From: Allacma fusca
Taxonomy: Eukaryota > Arthropoda > Collembola > Symphypleona > Sminthuridae
Direction of reading: 5' to 3'
NCBI GenBank assembly: GCA_947179485.1
Contig: OX359246.1
Coordinates: forward strand, 51,935,632-51,999,631
Length of the DNA stretch: 64,000 bases
Numbering within the stretch: the stretch's first letter is position 1; every line of letters starts with the position of its first letter. Below the pieces are notes generated by a model. The model was not told the DNA's origin and did no database searches. It saw only the letters and a list, made by a program, of their open reading frames with translations. This document shows positions 32,980 to 43,147 of this stretch, one piece after another. The position numbers were made by a program, and so were the translations under genes.

Positions 32980-33260
32980 TTTCACAGAATTGGGAAGGCA
33001 TCCTTCCCCCTGTGCACACATTGTGGCAAGAGGATGAGGGTGCCTTTCACGTCTTGGCGACGTGCTCTGCTTTCTGCATTATTATAAATATCTATCTGAA
33101 GCCATGTTGTCTAGACCTACGTCTCCTTAAACAGGCGATCATGGGGGTAACTACTCAATTGAACTGGTCACTTCGTAACCCGCCCAGGGCACTTATACAC
33201 AGTTCGAACTTCAAACAGGTTTTACTAAGATACAAATGTTGTCAGCCAGCTAATCGATTT
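32980..33260 (+). pseudogene. Non-LTR retrotransposon C-terminal fragment (Cys-His motif)
   Basis: In shifting plus frames the sequence gives CTHCG and QEDEGAFHVLATCSAF, matching the C-x2-C..E...H(L)L..C motif that follows RT in many insect LINEs, then LKPCCLDLRLLKQAI. It is short and frameshifted, with no RT core beside it. Confidence 0.5.
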
Positions 33261-33536
33261 CCGTTGTCACAATTGTCTTGTTTAGTTGACCTTGGAAATT
33301 GTTTCATGTTGTATATAATTTGTCAAATCTTAGTTGCAACATCCCATTTAAAAAAGACATCCCAGTTGTAAAACTTGGTCACAACAAACCTTTCTGCTCT
33401 TAGTTAGGAACTGGCCAAGGTGATTAAAGTGAAACTATATTTTATTCAGACCCCATTGACTTGAGCCAGGGTGTTTAATAATTAGAGACCCATAGAATGC
33501 CCTTAAGTAGTCCATCCACAACGAAGCAACGACAAG
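33261..33536. other. Spacer, no gene seen
   Basis: Non-coding sequence between the LINE fragment and the GGAAC element. Confidence 0.3.
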
Positions 33537-33544
33537 CACATATT

Positions 33545-34144
33545 TAGAGCTTCCTTCGGTTTCCGAAATCCCGAAGTTCCGTGTTCGGAAACGGAACGGA
33601 ACAATTTCGGAACATTCTTTTTGTTCCGTCATTGAATCGGGACAAAACCGGAACATGAGCACTTGTACCGAAGATATTGGGACCGGGACAGTTCACAGCA
33701 TCGGTACGAAAACTGTCACATAAAATTTATGTCATCGGAAAGCGGAATTGTTCTGTTCCGTTCCGTTCCGATACCGGTACAGTTAATGAAGTGTCCTTAC
33801 TATTTTAAAATACAGAAAGGAATTAATTATAATCAAATATCAAACTTGAACATAAATATTGTTGTGGAAATATTACAGGTAGTGCAAATTGCATTTCATG
33901 TACATGTAATAAAAAATCCCGGGATGCTTCGGAACGGAACGGGTTCGGAACAGAAAAACCAGCATAATCCGGAACGGAACACAAACTGTGACGGAAACAA
34001 AAATTTACTTCTTTGTTCCGAACGATTTCATTTAAAATATTCCGATGTCCCGACAGTCGGAACGGAACCGGGAACAATATTATTTGTAGGTTTCGGAACG
34101 GAACGTTCTACGGAACAAAAATGTTGAACACATTGGAAGCTCTA
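33545..34144. mobile_element. hAT-type MITE, TAGAGCTTCC family (GGAAC motif)
   Basis: Termini TAGAGCTTCC and GGAAGCTCTA form a perfect 10-bp inverted repeat. The flanks CACATATT (33537-33544) and CATATATT (34145-34152) match at 7 of 8 bases. The arms are dense in CGGAACGGAAC and GTTCCG, mirrored. Long ORFs on both strands here come from the repeat. Confidence 0.88.
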
Positions 34145-34152
34145 CATATATT

Positions 34153-34345
34153 ATACATGTAGGAAGGGTGTAGAATCGTTGAGTTGATTTGTCCATGAAA
34201 TGTAGGCTTATTTGCAGACTTAGTGCTCCCATATAGGACGGATGCAGGATAGGCTAATCTATTCGGGAGTTAAAATGTAGGCATGTATATAGGCTCATTC
34301 CAAATTTTAAATATAGGAAGGATATAGTATAGGCTGAGTCATTTG
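34153..34345. repeat. GCCTATA/TGTAGG motif fragment
   Basis: TGTAGGAAGG, ATATAGGA and GGATAGGCTAA phrases resemble the interiors of the elements at 8377 and 43148. No termini were found, so it is a decayed or truncated relative. Confidence 0.5.
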
Positions 34346-35920
34346 GACACCATTGGAGCAAATTCCGGCTCTTCTGCAACCTTAAAGATTCGCTGCAGTA
34401 CATTACCAGTACGGTTCCGTGATTACGATGTTGGAGAAGAATATATGTGTTTGAAAACTAGTTGAGCAATGGCCAATCTAAGCCTTTGTGATCGGTACAA
34501 AATTTGCTGTTCCAAAAATCTGTACACTTGGATAAAATTCTTTTAAGATTTTTATTAACATTGTCCCCGGGCCGAAAATCGAAACACTGACAGAACTGCC
34601 CACAGTCTCGGCCAAAAAAACAAGACACTGGATTAAATTCCAGTCTCCTACGAGTGCTTACATAATTTTCGCTGTATTTCCTAATTCGTCACTGTTTAAA
34701 ATATCATATGAATTCCCTTTATGATGTGTGACTTTTAACTTCTAGTGCTTGGGTGAATTACGTTGTATATCAAGGGGTTTATGGATTAGATACAATATAA
34801 TGAGTTGATTGAGGGATTTAGTCACTGTATAGAAATTTATACAAATATTTTGTGACAGGTGGTTAGCGACTATAAACGAGGCATTTGGCACTCACAAGCA
34901 ATGAGGTTGTTTTCTCCCTTTTCAAATTTTTGGAAAAATAAGTTGACACGAATAATTTTTAGTTCTGAGAGTTTTTACTAGCTTGCTAAAACTTGCAGTG
35001 TAACTTATTCGAAATTTTAATTGTTAACTGGTTTACAAATCTGAAAATTTACATTTCCACCTTTTTGAATTCAATACATTGTAGGTAAAAAAGGTATATT
35101 TCAAACAAAGAATTTGAGTCTTATCTTCGCAGGTACTATTGAACTCTAACTTCTTAAAATAATAAAGTGAACAATGTTTTGAATATGTGATTTTCTAAAT
35201 AAATTCTAAAAGAATTCATTTAGAATTTGACGATAAAAGAAAAAGCCAGTAGGACGCCAAAGAATAACTTATTTTGTAGAAAATTTGAAAAAGGTTCCGA
35301 AGTTTTCTTTTGCTTAACAGTGTTTATAACGATAAAGGAATAACAAATCACAGTCAGTGACAATCACAATGTCATTTATCTTAAATAATATGACATCTTA
35401 TGGTTGGTAATCACGTTAAAGCTGAAACCTGAATCATATACGCCAAAATTTCACCCACAATTGACGGTAGATGAGAAACCCATATCAGTCAAAATTAATC
35501 ATAATGTTTTATATATTCAGCTTATACTCATACCAACTACAAAGAACAGTACAAAATTTAAATTGAAAAAATGTGTATTAATCATACTCTTTAGCTTGAA
35601 TCGAAACTTCGTATTTGTCATATCTTTGGCCATCGCAGCTCCAACTGACCTCAATGGAGCGGGAAGAGAGGTGATTTACAGTTAAGTTAAAAGCATAAGT
35701 TTCTGTGATAGTCGAACCGATTCCTGGAATTCATAGTAGTTTTCACATTAATATAATTTCATAACACCGATTATGTTGTCCTTTCACCCAATTGCATTAA
35801 GTTTTTAAAAATAAAATAAAATAATAACTTGCTCAATAGAATCAGTTTTAGCGTGAGTTTTTCTGTTTCCGTGAATTTTCACAGCTTCTGCCATGAAAAA
35901 CTGTGTTTCGCAACCGTTCA
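34346..35920. other. Intergenic sequence, no gene recognised
   Basis: AT-rich. A 93-codon ORF at 35404-35685 shows no domain I recognise. Confidence 0.35.
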
Positions 35921-35928
35921 ATTTCCAC

Positions 35929-36558
35929 TAGTGGTCGGACTAATTCATCCCAGAACCGAAATTTTCCGATTCAATTAGAATCAATTCAATTCGTAGTTTT
36001 TTCGATTCGGGTTACATATTGAACCGAACGATTAAGTTCACACTGTTGGACTGAATTGAATTGTTTACTCTGAATTGCAGTCCAAACGATTAATCATTTC
36101 TCAAATTTACTGATTACTGAAACCTCGTGTAGAGTGAAGCGGAGGCTCACGTGAAAACTGCACACTTTCGCCATTACGTTGTGAGTATTGTTTTGGATCA
36201 TTCGACACAGCTTACAATCAGCAATGGTCTGACGTCTAATAATTTAATTCAACTTCCAGTAATTTCTGATTATTAATTAAGTAATATGAATTAAATAATA
36301 ATTTTAATATTAAACTGAATTTGATAATATTACATTATTAATTCATGTATTTCTAAATAAATGAACAAAACACATTTACGTGTGGTAGAAGGTGCTGCGT
36401 GCTTAATTTGTCTAAAATTGCGAAAAACAAACGATTTCCAATTCAGTTTAATTCATAAAGTAAAACCGACTTGAATTACTTTTATACGGGACCGAAGCGC
36501 AAAAACGGTTAACGATTCAGTCCACATAACTAAATGAATTGAATCGTTCCGACCACTA
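35929..36558. mobile_element. hAT-type MITE, TAGTGGTCGGA family, copy 2
   Basis: Termini TAGTGGTCGGACTAATTCA and, inverted, TAGTGGTCGGAACGATTCA. Exact 8-bp target duplication ATTTCCAC (35921-35928, 36559-36566). The arms use GAATTGAATTG and AACCGAA words like copy 1 at 23068, but the centre is different. Confidence 0.93.
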
Positions 36559-36568
36559 ATTTCCACAC

Positions 36569-36730
36569 TAGTGCTGTCCATGGGAACAAGAGATATCCCA
36601 ATTTTGAGGAATGGGAACAGGAATGAGCGTTTGTGCCCAAGGCAGTTGGGTAAATGGAAATTGTTCCCGAAATATGGGAACAAAAGCGGGTTTTTAAGAA
36701 CGGAAACACACCGTGTATATACCTGGTTAT
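36569..36730. repeat. GGGAAC-motif array with one hAT-like end
   Basis: Begins TAGTGCTGTCCATGGGAACA directly after the previous element, followed by TTGAGGAATGGGAACAGGAA and similar words. A second terminus was not found. Confidence 0.45.
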
Positions 36731-36835
36731 CCACGTGGAGTTTATAAAATAAAAATGCCCCTCACACACAAAATAGCATTTTAGAAGTGCCAGTCACCCT
36801 TTGTCTTGCCATTATTTCAAATGCACCGAACCAAG

Positions 36836-37287
36836 CAGGGGTCGGATTTATGTAGGAAGACAGGAAGAATCTTCCCAGGGAAAAAAAGTTTTCAGCAGGG
36901 AAATTTTCAAACGGGATTGCAAACAGGGATTTTCAAATCTGTTGACCTTTTTTTGGCATAGATTTTGGAAATTGTTAAGGTGTTTTATGGAAAAAAGTTT
37001 TTGTCAGCAGGGATTTTTGAAATTGTTAAGGTGTTTTACTAAAAATTATTTTTGTCAACAGGGATTTTCGAAATTTTTGAAGTGATTTACGAAAGTTATT
37101 TTGTGTCAGCAGGGATTTTTAAATTTGTTGACCTTTTTTTCAGCAGTGATTTTTGAATTTGTTGGGGTGTATTACGAAAATTGTTTTGTCAACAGGGAGT
37201 TTTAAACTGGCTTCGAACAGGGACATCATGACCAGCAGGGAAAATGAAAAAAATCTTCCAGGGAGATTTACAAAAATCCGACCCCTG
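36836..37287. mobile_element. hAT-type MITE, CAGGGGTCGG family, copy 2
   Basis: Termini CAGGGGTCGGATTTATGTA and, inverted, CAGGGGTCGGATTTTTGTA. Exact 8-bp target duplication GAACCAAG (36828-36835, 37288-37295). The interior has a tandem unit of about 60 bases, AGCAGGGATTTTTGAAATTG plus a TTTTACGAAAATTATTTTTG-like tail, repeated four to five times with variation. Confidence 0.93.
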
Positions 37288-37295
37288 GAACCAAG

Positions 37296-37890
37296 TAGCA
37301 AGAATGGAATTCTCTGGAACTCAAACACAAAATCGTAGCTTAAGAAACGTCAGCGTGCTGTTTTCCTTATTAGCTCAGCAAAAGGATAATGATGGTGCTA
37401 CTTTTAATGGTAGCTAATTTCAAATACGAGAAAAATTCAAACTAAATTCGATCACAATTACGGGAGGCTGGCGTAGTTAGCTCAAGCAGTAGCTGTGAAT
37501 TGGCACTGAGTTAGCGCAACTGACACTGAGGAAATACAAAAGGACAAAACAACACAGAACTGAGGTGTACCAACATTTCCAATGGGTTAAAAATACCAAC
37601 AATTGGAGGTGCAAAATCTGCAGGTAAAAATTATAAATTAGTTGTTAACTAATCGATCGAATCTATAGAAAACTATTATTATAGGATTGTGAGCTTATAT
37701 ATGCATAAACAATTAAAATCATCGCATTAATAGACTGGCTACATAATCGAATTGTTCATTTTATAATAAACGTATTTTGAATTCTTCAGTACTTAAATGA
37801 AGCCCGATCCGACTAAAGGAACACGGCAGTTATAGAAGCACAGTATTACAGTCAGCTGCGGAGAAAATGGAAAAGGGAGCAATTACTACA
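37296..37890. other. Spacer, no gene seen
   Basis: Non-coding sequence before the GTTATCGTAA element. Confidence 0.3.
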
Positions 37891-37904
37891 TATGTTACAA
37901 ACGT

Positions 37905-38101
37905 CGACTGTTCCGGTTTACGATAACTGTAACAAATCCATTAACACACATAAAGGCCAGGGGACAGTACGATACTTTGGTGGAAGGGTCAGGACTTAGG
38001 GGATGGAAAGGCAAATTTCCGAATTACGATAACCGTACTCGAGTTCCGAGTTACGATTATTGTCCCAAAGTTCCGAATTACGATAACCATCCCCCAATTA
38101 C
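37905..38101. repeat. GTTATCGTAA-motif arm, left
   Basis: GGTTTACGATAACTG, then ATTACGATAAC and GAGTTACGAT iterated. The mirrored arm is at 41333-41441, suggesting an outer element of about 3.5 kb that holds the elements between them. Its target duplication was not found. Confidence 0.55.
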
Positions 38102-38356
38102 TAAAAGGGGAGAGCATTGCGTCTATTCTGTTAGAAACCTAACCCGTCGTTTTTAACGTCCAGGTTAGGTTAGTTTAGAGCCGGAAAAGGGTGTCCATGA
38201 GACTATAAGGGACATCCCTTTCCAGGATAATCTTACGTAACCCACACTGTCTTCAACGACTACGACATAGAATTTTTGGGCTTGTAAGCGCAATTTGTGA
38301 TGACAAACTTGGATCACGTACAGGGTTGCCCAAATAAAAAAAACTATAAAAATGCC

Positions 38357-38990
38357 GGTGGTTGCTAATTTATATAATGTCACGATATCACGATATCGCG
38401 ATATCACAATATCACGATATCACAATATCACGATATCACAATATCACGATATCACAATATCACGATATCACAATATCACGATATTACAATATTAAAATAT
38501 GAAAAAATATATATAAAAATTTATAATATATATCTAATTTTTTTAAAAGTATTCTATACATATATGTAAATATAATGTACACATAATAATAATAATACAT
38601 ACATAATTCAATATATATAAATATTCTATATTCCATATATTCTATATTATACTTTATATAAAATATATTTATATATATATATATATACATAATTTTTTAT
38701 AAGTATTCTAAATATGAAAATATATATATAAATATTCTATATTATATTTTATGTAACGTATATATATACATAAAATTATATATATACTATATAATATATA
38801 TTTAATATAATATACGATATCACAATATTAAATATATATATGTATATATATATTATATAAATTTTATGTATTTTAATATTGTGATATCGCGATATTGTGA
38901 TGCTGTGATATTTTAATATCGTGATATCGTGATATTGTGATGCTGTGATATTTTAATATCGTGATATTGTGATATAAATTAGCAACCACC
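38357..38990. mobile_element. ATATCACG-repeat MITE with 8-bp target duplication
   Basis: Termini GGTGGTTGCTAATTTATAT at both ends, inverted. Exact 8-bp target duplication AAAATGCC (38349-38356, 38991-38998). Both arms are tandem 16-mers ACGATATCACAATATC (mirrored in the right arm); the centre is TATA-rich. The TSD length fits hAT, although the first bases GGTGG do not follow the usual YARNG pattern. Confidence 0.92.
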
Positions 38991-39045
38991 AAAATGCCCA
39001 GCAGTTTAGGCATTTTTGCAGGCATTTAGGACATATTCAAATATT

Positions 39046-39600
39046 TGTAAATAATCTTTATTTGCCGCTCTTGGTTAAACATTTTTTTGAAATATCATTC
39101 TTCATACAAAAATATATTTTTTACAGAATGAATTAATCGAAAACATTACAATTTGAAAACTTAGTTTACCTTCGTCATTGCTTCCCCAGTGTATTCTTCA
39201 TCTATTTCAACAATATCCTCACCATCTGCTTCAACTGCTTGTTTTGAAAATAATTATTTCACGACAGTTTGTTTTTCCAATGTCTGACCAATGAAACCAA
39301 ATATTTTCACTAACTCGATTCATCGTGATTAAATCTCAAATTAAAACCAACAAAATTAAAACAAAATTTAGGATAATAATCATTTGATTATAATGAATCG
39401 AGATTTACTTTTCTAAAAACCACCAGCTGGTGTCGGGGCGGAACATTCCGCAAGATAATTACCATACTTGAAAACGCCTCGCTAGAGAGAATATCACAAG
39501 CCCTGAGCAACGCCCCTTAAGTATAGGTTAGAGGGAAACTGTGTGTACGAGTGAGGCAGCGAAGGGCATATGCCACGGACGCTCTTTCACCAGATTAGGA
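39046..39600. other. Interior of the GGCATTTT element, no gene recognised
   Basis: AT-rich DNA with no convincing ORF. It holds one copy of the GTCGGGGCGGAACATTCCG phrase found again near 41167. Confidence 0.3.
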
Positions 39601-39609
39601 TATGCATAT

Positions 39610-39985
39610 ATCTCCCTGGAAGATTATTCTTGAGTTTCTCTGCCGAATCATATGCCCCGGCAGGCTCAACGATTTCAAAAATCAATGATGAAAGAAGGTC
39701 AACGATTTTCAAAATCCTTGTTGGCAAAATTATTTCCCTTTAATACGTCGTATCTCTGCCAAATAATATTAACCAGTCTAGATTTCCCCGTTTGAATAAC
39801 ATATGCCAATGAAACTTGGTAACATATTTGAAAATCCCTGGCCAGACAAAGTCAACGATTTTAAAAATCCTTGTTCCCAAAAAATAAACGCTTCCATTAT
39901 AAATTTCCCTGCCAGAAACATTTTTCCTGGAAAAAATCTTTCCGTCTTCCCACAAACATCGGACTCCTGGTCTGCCCAATGAAGC
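39610..39985. mobile_element. CAGGGGTCGG family, diverged copy 4
   Basis: ATCTCCCTGGAAGATTATTC at the left, repeated AACGATTTCAAAAAT / AAAATCC units and CATCGGACTCCTGG at the right match the family in order, but the termini have decayed and no target duplication is visible. Confidence 0.65.
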
Positions 39986-40027
39986 CAATTATGATTAAAT
40001 CTCAAAGTAAAACCAAGTTAATAATAA

Positions 40028-40070
40028 TTTCAGTATAATGAATCCAGACACGCGGCAAGCTGCAATTACT
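40028..40070 (+). repeat. 43-bp direct repeat, left copy
   Basis: TTTCAGTATAATGAATCC.. to ..AAGCTGCAATTACT, identical to 41007-41049. The two copies bracket the long-inverted-repeat unit. Confidence 0.9.
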
Positions 40071-40091
40071 GAAATATCATTTATTTATAAT

Positions 40092-40992
40092 TTAGAGCGA
40101 AAAACATCCAAATCTATTAACAAAATTATTCTCCAATACGAAATATAAAAATACAAAAACTAAAACTCAAAGACAGTTAAACCCGCGCAATCAACGACAG
40201 ACCATCAAATACAAACTTAGTGGTCCTGAAAACGGCGGATTTACTACAGCCCGATCAATAAGAGCCTAAAAGTATGTACGGCGGAAACTATTTTAGCCTC
40301 CGGAGGATCCCCGATCCTTTGTAAATTTTTTGATTTTCTGAAAACAATTTACATTTCAAAGACAGCAGTTCTCGGGTGACACCGAGACTGCTCGATTAAC
40401 GTGGAGCTCGAGTCTGCGGGTGGCACCCAGCCGATTCTCCGAGACGATGGGAGCCAAAATGGAGGTACGGCTTAAATCGTTTGTCAATTTTTTGACTTTC
40501 TCGAAACAACTTACATTTCAGAGACTCAGAAGTTCTCGGATGACCTAGAGACTGCGTTTGCATGATTGCGTTTGATAAATCAAAAGTAAATAAAAGAGGT
40601 TGTCATGATTTATATGATGATGTATTTGGAACATTTTTATACAATATTTGCGATTGTTGTATCGTTTATCTCAAAATTTGGGAATTGCTATTGTAGTGTA
40701 TTTTGGTTTTTTTAAGATTTTCAATTTTAAGGTCAAGTTTAAGGTTTTAAGAAAATCAAAAAATTGACAAAGGATCGTGGATCCTCCGGAGGCTAAAATA
40801 GTTTCCGCCGTACATACTTTTAGGCTCTTATTGATCGGGCTGTAGTAAATCCGCCGTTTTCAGGACCACTAAGTTTATATTGGGTTGTCTGTAGTTGATT
40901 GCACGGTTTTAACTGTCTTTGATTTTTAGTTTTGTATTTTTATATTTCGTATTGGAGAATAATTTTGTTAATAGATTTGGAGGTCGCTCTAA
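40092..40992. mobile_element. Foldback-like unit with ~250-bp inverted repeats
   Basis: Left arm about 40092-40345 and right arm about 40743-40992 are inverted copies (TTAGAGCG, TCCAAATCTATTAAC, CGTATTGGAGAA, CCTGAAAACGGCGG, GGCTAAAATAGTTTCCGCCG and TCCGGAGGATCC are shared in order). The centre contains a second, partial direct repeat (GTAAATTTTTTGATTTTCTG and GTCAATTTTTTGACTTTCTC, each followed by AACAA.TTACATTTCA). There is no ORF of note. Confidence 0.8.
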
Positions 40993-41006
40993 CACCACTG
41001 AAATTA

Positions 41007-41049
41007 TTTCAGTATAATGAATCCAGACACGCGGCAAGCTGCAATTACT
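41007..41049 (+). repeat. 43-bp direct repeat, right copy
   Basis: Identical to 40028-40070, starting 15 bases after the right arm of the foldback-like unit. Confidence 0.9.
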
Positions 41050-41332
41050 AAATATAAACGAAATATCATGTATATAGTTATAAAGATATTTACATAAGTT
41101 CCAACAAAATATGCACCGAATGCATGAAAGAAGTACGTTTGCCTTTCTAAACAAATAACACATGGCGTCGAGGCGGAATTATTCCGTAAAATAATTAAAT
41201 ATGGCCAAAAACATCCAAAATGTCATAGATGAGAAAAATGTCATTAATTGAAAACGCCCAAAATGCCCCAGCATTTTCGTCAGGTGAAATGGCCAAAATG
41301 CCATGGTATTTTCAACCCTGGTCCTATACAAC

Positions 41333-41441
41333 TGTTCTAGTAACTCGGGGATCGTTATCGTAACTCGGGGTCAGTTATTGTAATTCGGAACTTGAGGGCG
41401 GCTATACTAATTCGGGGGCAGTTATCGTAAACCGTAACATG
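41333..41441. repeat. GTTATCGTAA-motif arm, right
   Basis: GTAACTCGGGGATCGTTATC, GTTATCGTAAACCGTAAC and related words mirror 37905-38101. Confidence 0.55.
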
Positions 41442-41692
41442 CAAATTTGTGGAAAGATATCATAGTACAACCCGATAAGTTTAATTATGAACGTGAAGAC
41501 TATTGGCCTAAGGCTATTAGACCTAAGTAAATTGCTAAACCAATATAATTACCAGGATTTCGTAGCCATTCATTTGTTTTGTAAGGAATATATTTAGAAA
41601 ATTGTGACGAATATTTATTGTTGAACTTCAACCGTGTTACTAGTTTACAAGGACTAATATATAATATTAAATATTTACGTTACAATTTGTTA

Positions 41693-41790
41693 CTAGCAAG
41701 TAACCCTCGCCCCATGCCCACGGGGATCGGAATGATATTTTGTGGGAGCTTAGGTACCTCTCCCAATGTCCCAGCGCGACAAAACGTTTG
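41693..41790 (+). repeat. Dispersed repeat, GGGATCGGAATG segment, copy 1
   Basis: AGTAACCCTCGCCCCATGCC, GGGATCGGAATG, TTTTGTGGGAGCTTAGGTAC and CCCAATGTCCCA occur in the same order, inverted, at about 54162-54245. Confidence 0.7.
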
Positions 41791-41847
41791 CGTCATCTCG
41801 CCCTAGTTTGTGTAGGAAATCGTGGTAGAAGTTTTAAATTTTAATTC

Positions 41848-42159
41848 GTGAGCAAACTGCCCACGGTCCAACGTATATTTTTCAATGTTAAATCCCATAA
41901 GAAAACTTCATTTTCAAATTTCAAAAAGCTTATCGGCGTAGCCTCTAACAAGTTTGGGGAAATTGAAGTTGATGGTCGTCGAGAGGAGTTTTTGTGGTCC
42001 TATACGATTGATGCTGTCAACTGCTACAACGGAGCCGGGTTTGACCAAGCACTGATTCGACGGTGTATTATCCATGATAGACATTTACACCGTTTTCCAT
42101 CACAGCTTAAGCATGAATTGAATGTACCAGCATTTATAGCACTAGGACGTAAATCCTGA
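41848..42159 (+). CDS. Orphan ORF, 103 codons, uncertain
   Basis: Open frame with balanced amino-acid composition (KSHKKTSFSNFKKLIGVA, SYTIDAVNCYNGAGFDQALI) and no recognised domain. No ATG at its start (GTG). Its 3' end runs into the dispersed repeat at 42120-42275, so the stop is contributed by repeat sequence. It could be a fragment of an unrecognised transposon gene. Confidence 0.25.
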   Translation: MSKLPTVQRIFFNVKSHKKTSFSNFKKLIGVASNKFGEIEVDGRREEFLWSYTIDAVNCYNGAGFDQALIRRCIIHDRHLHRFPSQLKHELNVPAFIALGRKS

Positions 42160-42276
42160 GAACGCAAGCTGAAAAATGACTGAGAACTTAGGCGATTTCT
42201 CGCTTCGTATGGGTTTACAAACTCTATGCTGCATTGATAGAGTGCTGGTTTCAGCGCAGTGTGTACCAGTCTTCGA
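42140..42276 (+). repeat. Dispersed repeat with tRNA-like segment, copy 1
   Basis: About 135 bases (from ACTAGGACGTAAATCCTGAG to GTGTACCAGTCTTC) recur inverted at 52470-52595. The segment GCATTGATAGAGTGCTGGTTT..CTTCGATTCC has A-box-like and B-box-like words, suggesting a tRNA-derived SINE. It is not a functional tRNA. Confidence 0.65.
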
Positions 42277-43139
42277 TTCCGAAATGTAGCCCTTTACCGG
42301 GGCCCTTCAGTAATAAGTAATGAATGTGGAAGTTTTGTATAAGATATGTGATTATAGTTATGAAGTTGTAATTATCAAAATTTAATAAATAAATAAAGTA
42401 TCAAAGTAATTTAAAATAATAAAGCAAACCGATGCACACTGGTTCATTTCTCTTCGAATTATTTCTTCGTCTCGCGGCATTCTTTCTTTTCATCGATACG
42501 AGTTCTCTAAATCGATGCGAGTTTTTAATCGAGTTGTCTAAACAGTTTTGTTGTTTGAGTAATTAAGTTTTTTCACAATCTAAACATTTATTCTTATTTT
42601 ATTCTGTGTTTGAGTAGCTTCATCGTACTACTGTGAGGTGTCAATTTCCGGTGGATGTTCCGAAGTCTATTTACAACTGCATGCATAAGTATAGTTAGAT
42701 TAGATAGAGGCTCGACAGAATAGGAATTAATCCTGTTCAAATTAAATAAGCTAATTAATAATTTACTATTAAGAAACTGGGTGACAATTTATTGTCGGAA
42801 CAGTGGCTGCATAAAATTTTTACTTTTTGACCAAAAGAAACAGGTCCACGAAAATTTTTTTTCGAAGGGGCCGTAGACATATTAATTTAAATCATGTAAT
42901 AAGGTGCATTCATACCCATCATTCCTGATGCTTGAATCGGAATTGGAATCGAAAAAGAATCCGAAAATTTTAAGTATTAGAATCGGAATTTAAAATACTG
43001 TAAAATTAAGTATTGGACTTCTAATCAGAATTGAAAAGTAAGTATCGGTATCGGTATTAGAATTTAATGACATTACAAAGAATTCCGATTCCATTTTTAT
43101 ACAGCCATAAAGAGCCCATTACGACATTTTATATAATAA
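42277..43139. repeat. Spacer with a CGGAATT-motif cluster
   Basis: No gene. From about 42940 to 43095 the words AATCGGAATTGGAATCG, GGTATCGGTATTAGAAT and AATTCCGATTCC recur, mirrored, like the interiors of the short elements here, but I found no termini. Confidence 0.4.
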
Positions 43140-43147
43140 CTCTACCC

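Larger units (their letters stand above)
38322..41324. mobile_element. GGCATTTT-motif element (CAGGGTTG ends), with nested insertions
   Basis: CAGGGTTGCCCAAAT at the left and, inverted, CAGGGTTGAAAATACC at the right form a short inverted repeat. AATGCC and GGCATTTT words flank both ends (38345-38356, 38991-39040, 41215-41320). It hosts the ATATCACG element and a long-inverted-repeat unit. A 35-base phrase (GTCGGGGCGGAACATTCCG and following) occurs twice, near 39433 and 41167, so part of the interior is duplicated. No 8-bp duplication was found, so the borders are provisional. Confidence 0.45.

Noticed and set aside
33435-34127. Long ORFs rich in Arg/Ser/Glu within the GGAAC element
   Set aside because: They are translations of the repeated GGAAC word and exist in several frames and both strands.
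42215-42290. Functional tRNA gene
   Set aside because: A-box and B-box words are imperfect, no complete cloverleaf pairs, and the segment is part of a dispersed repeat.
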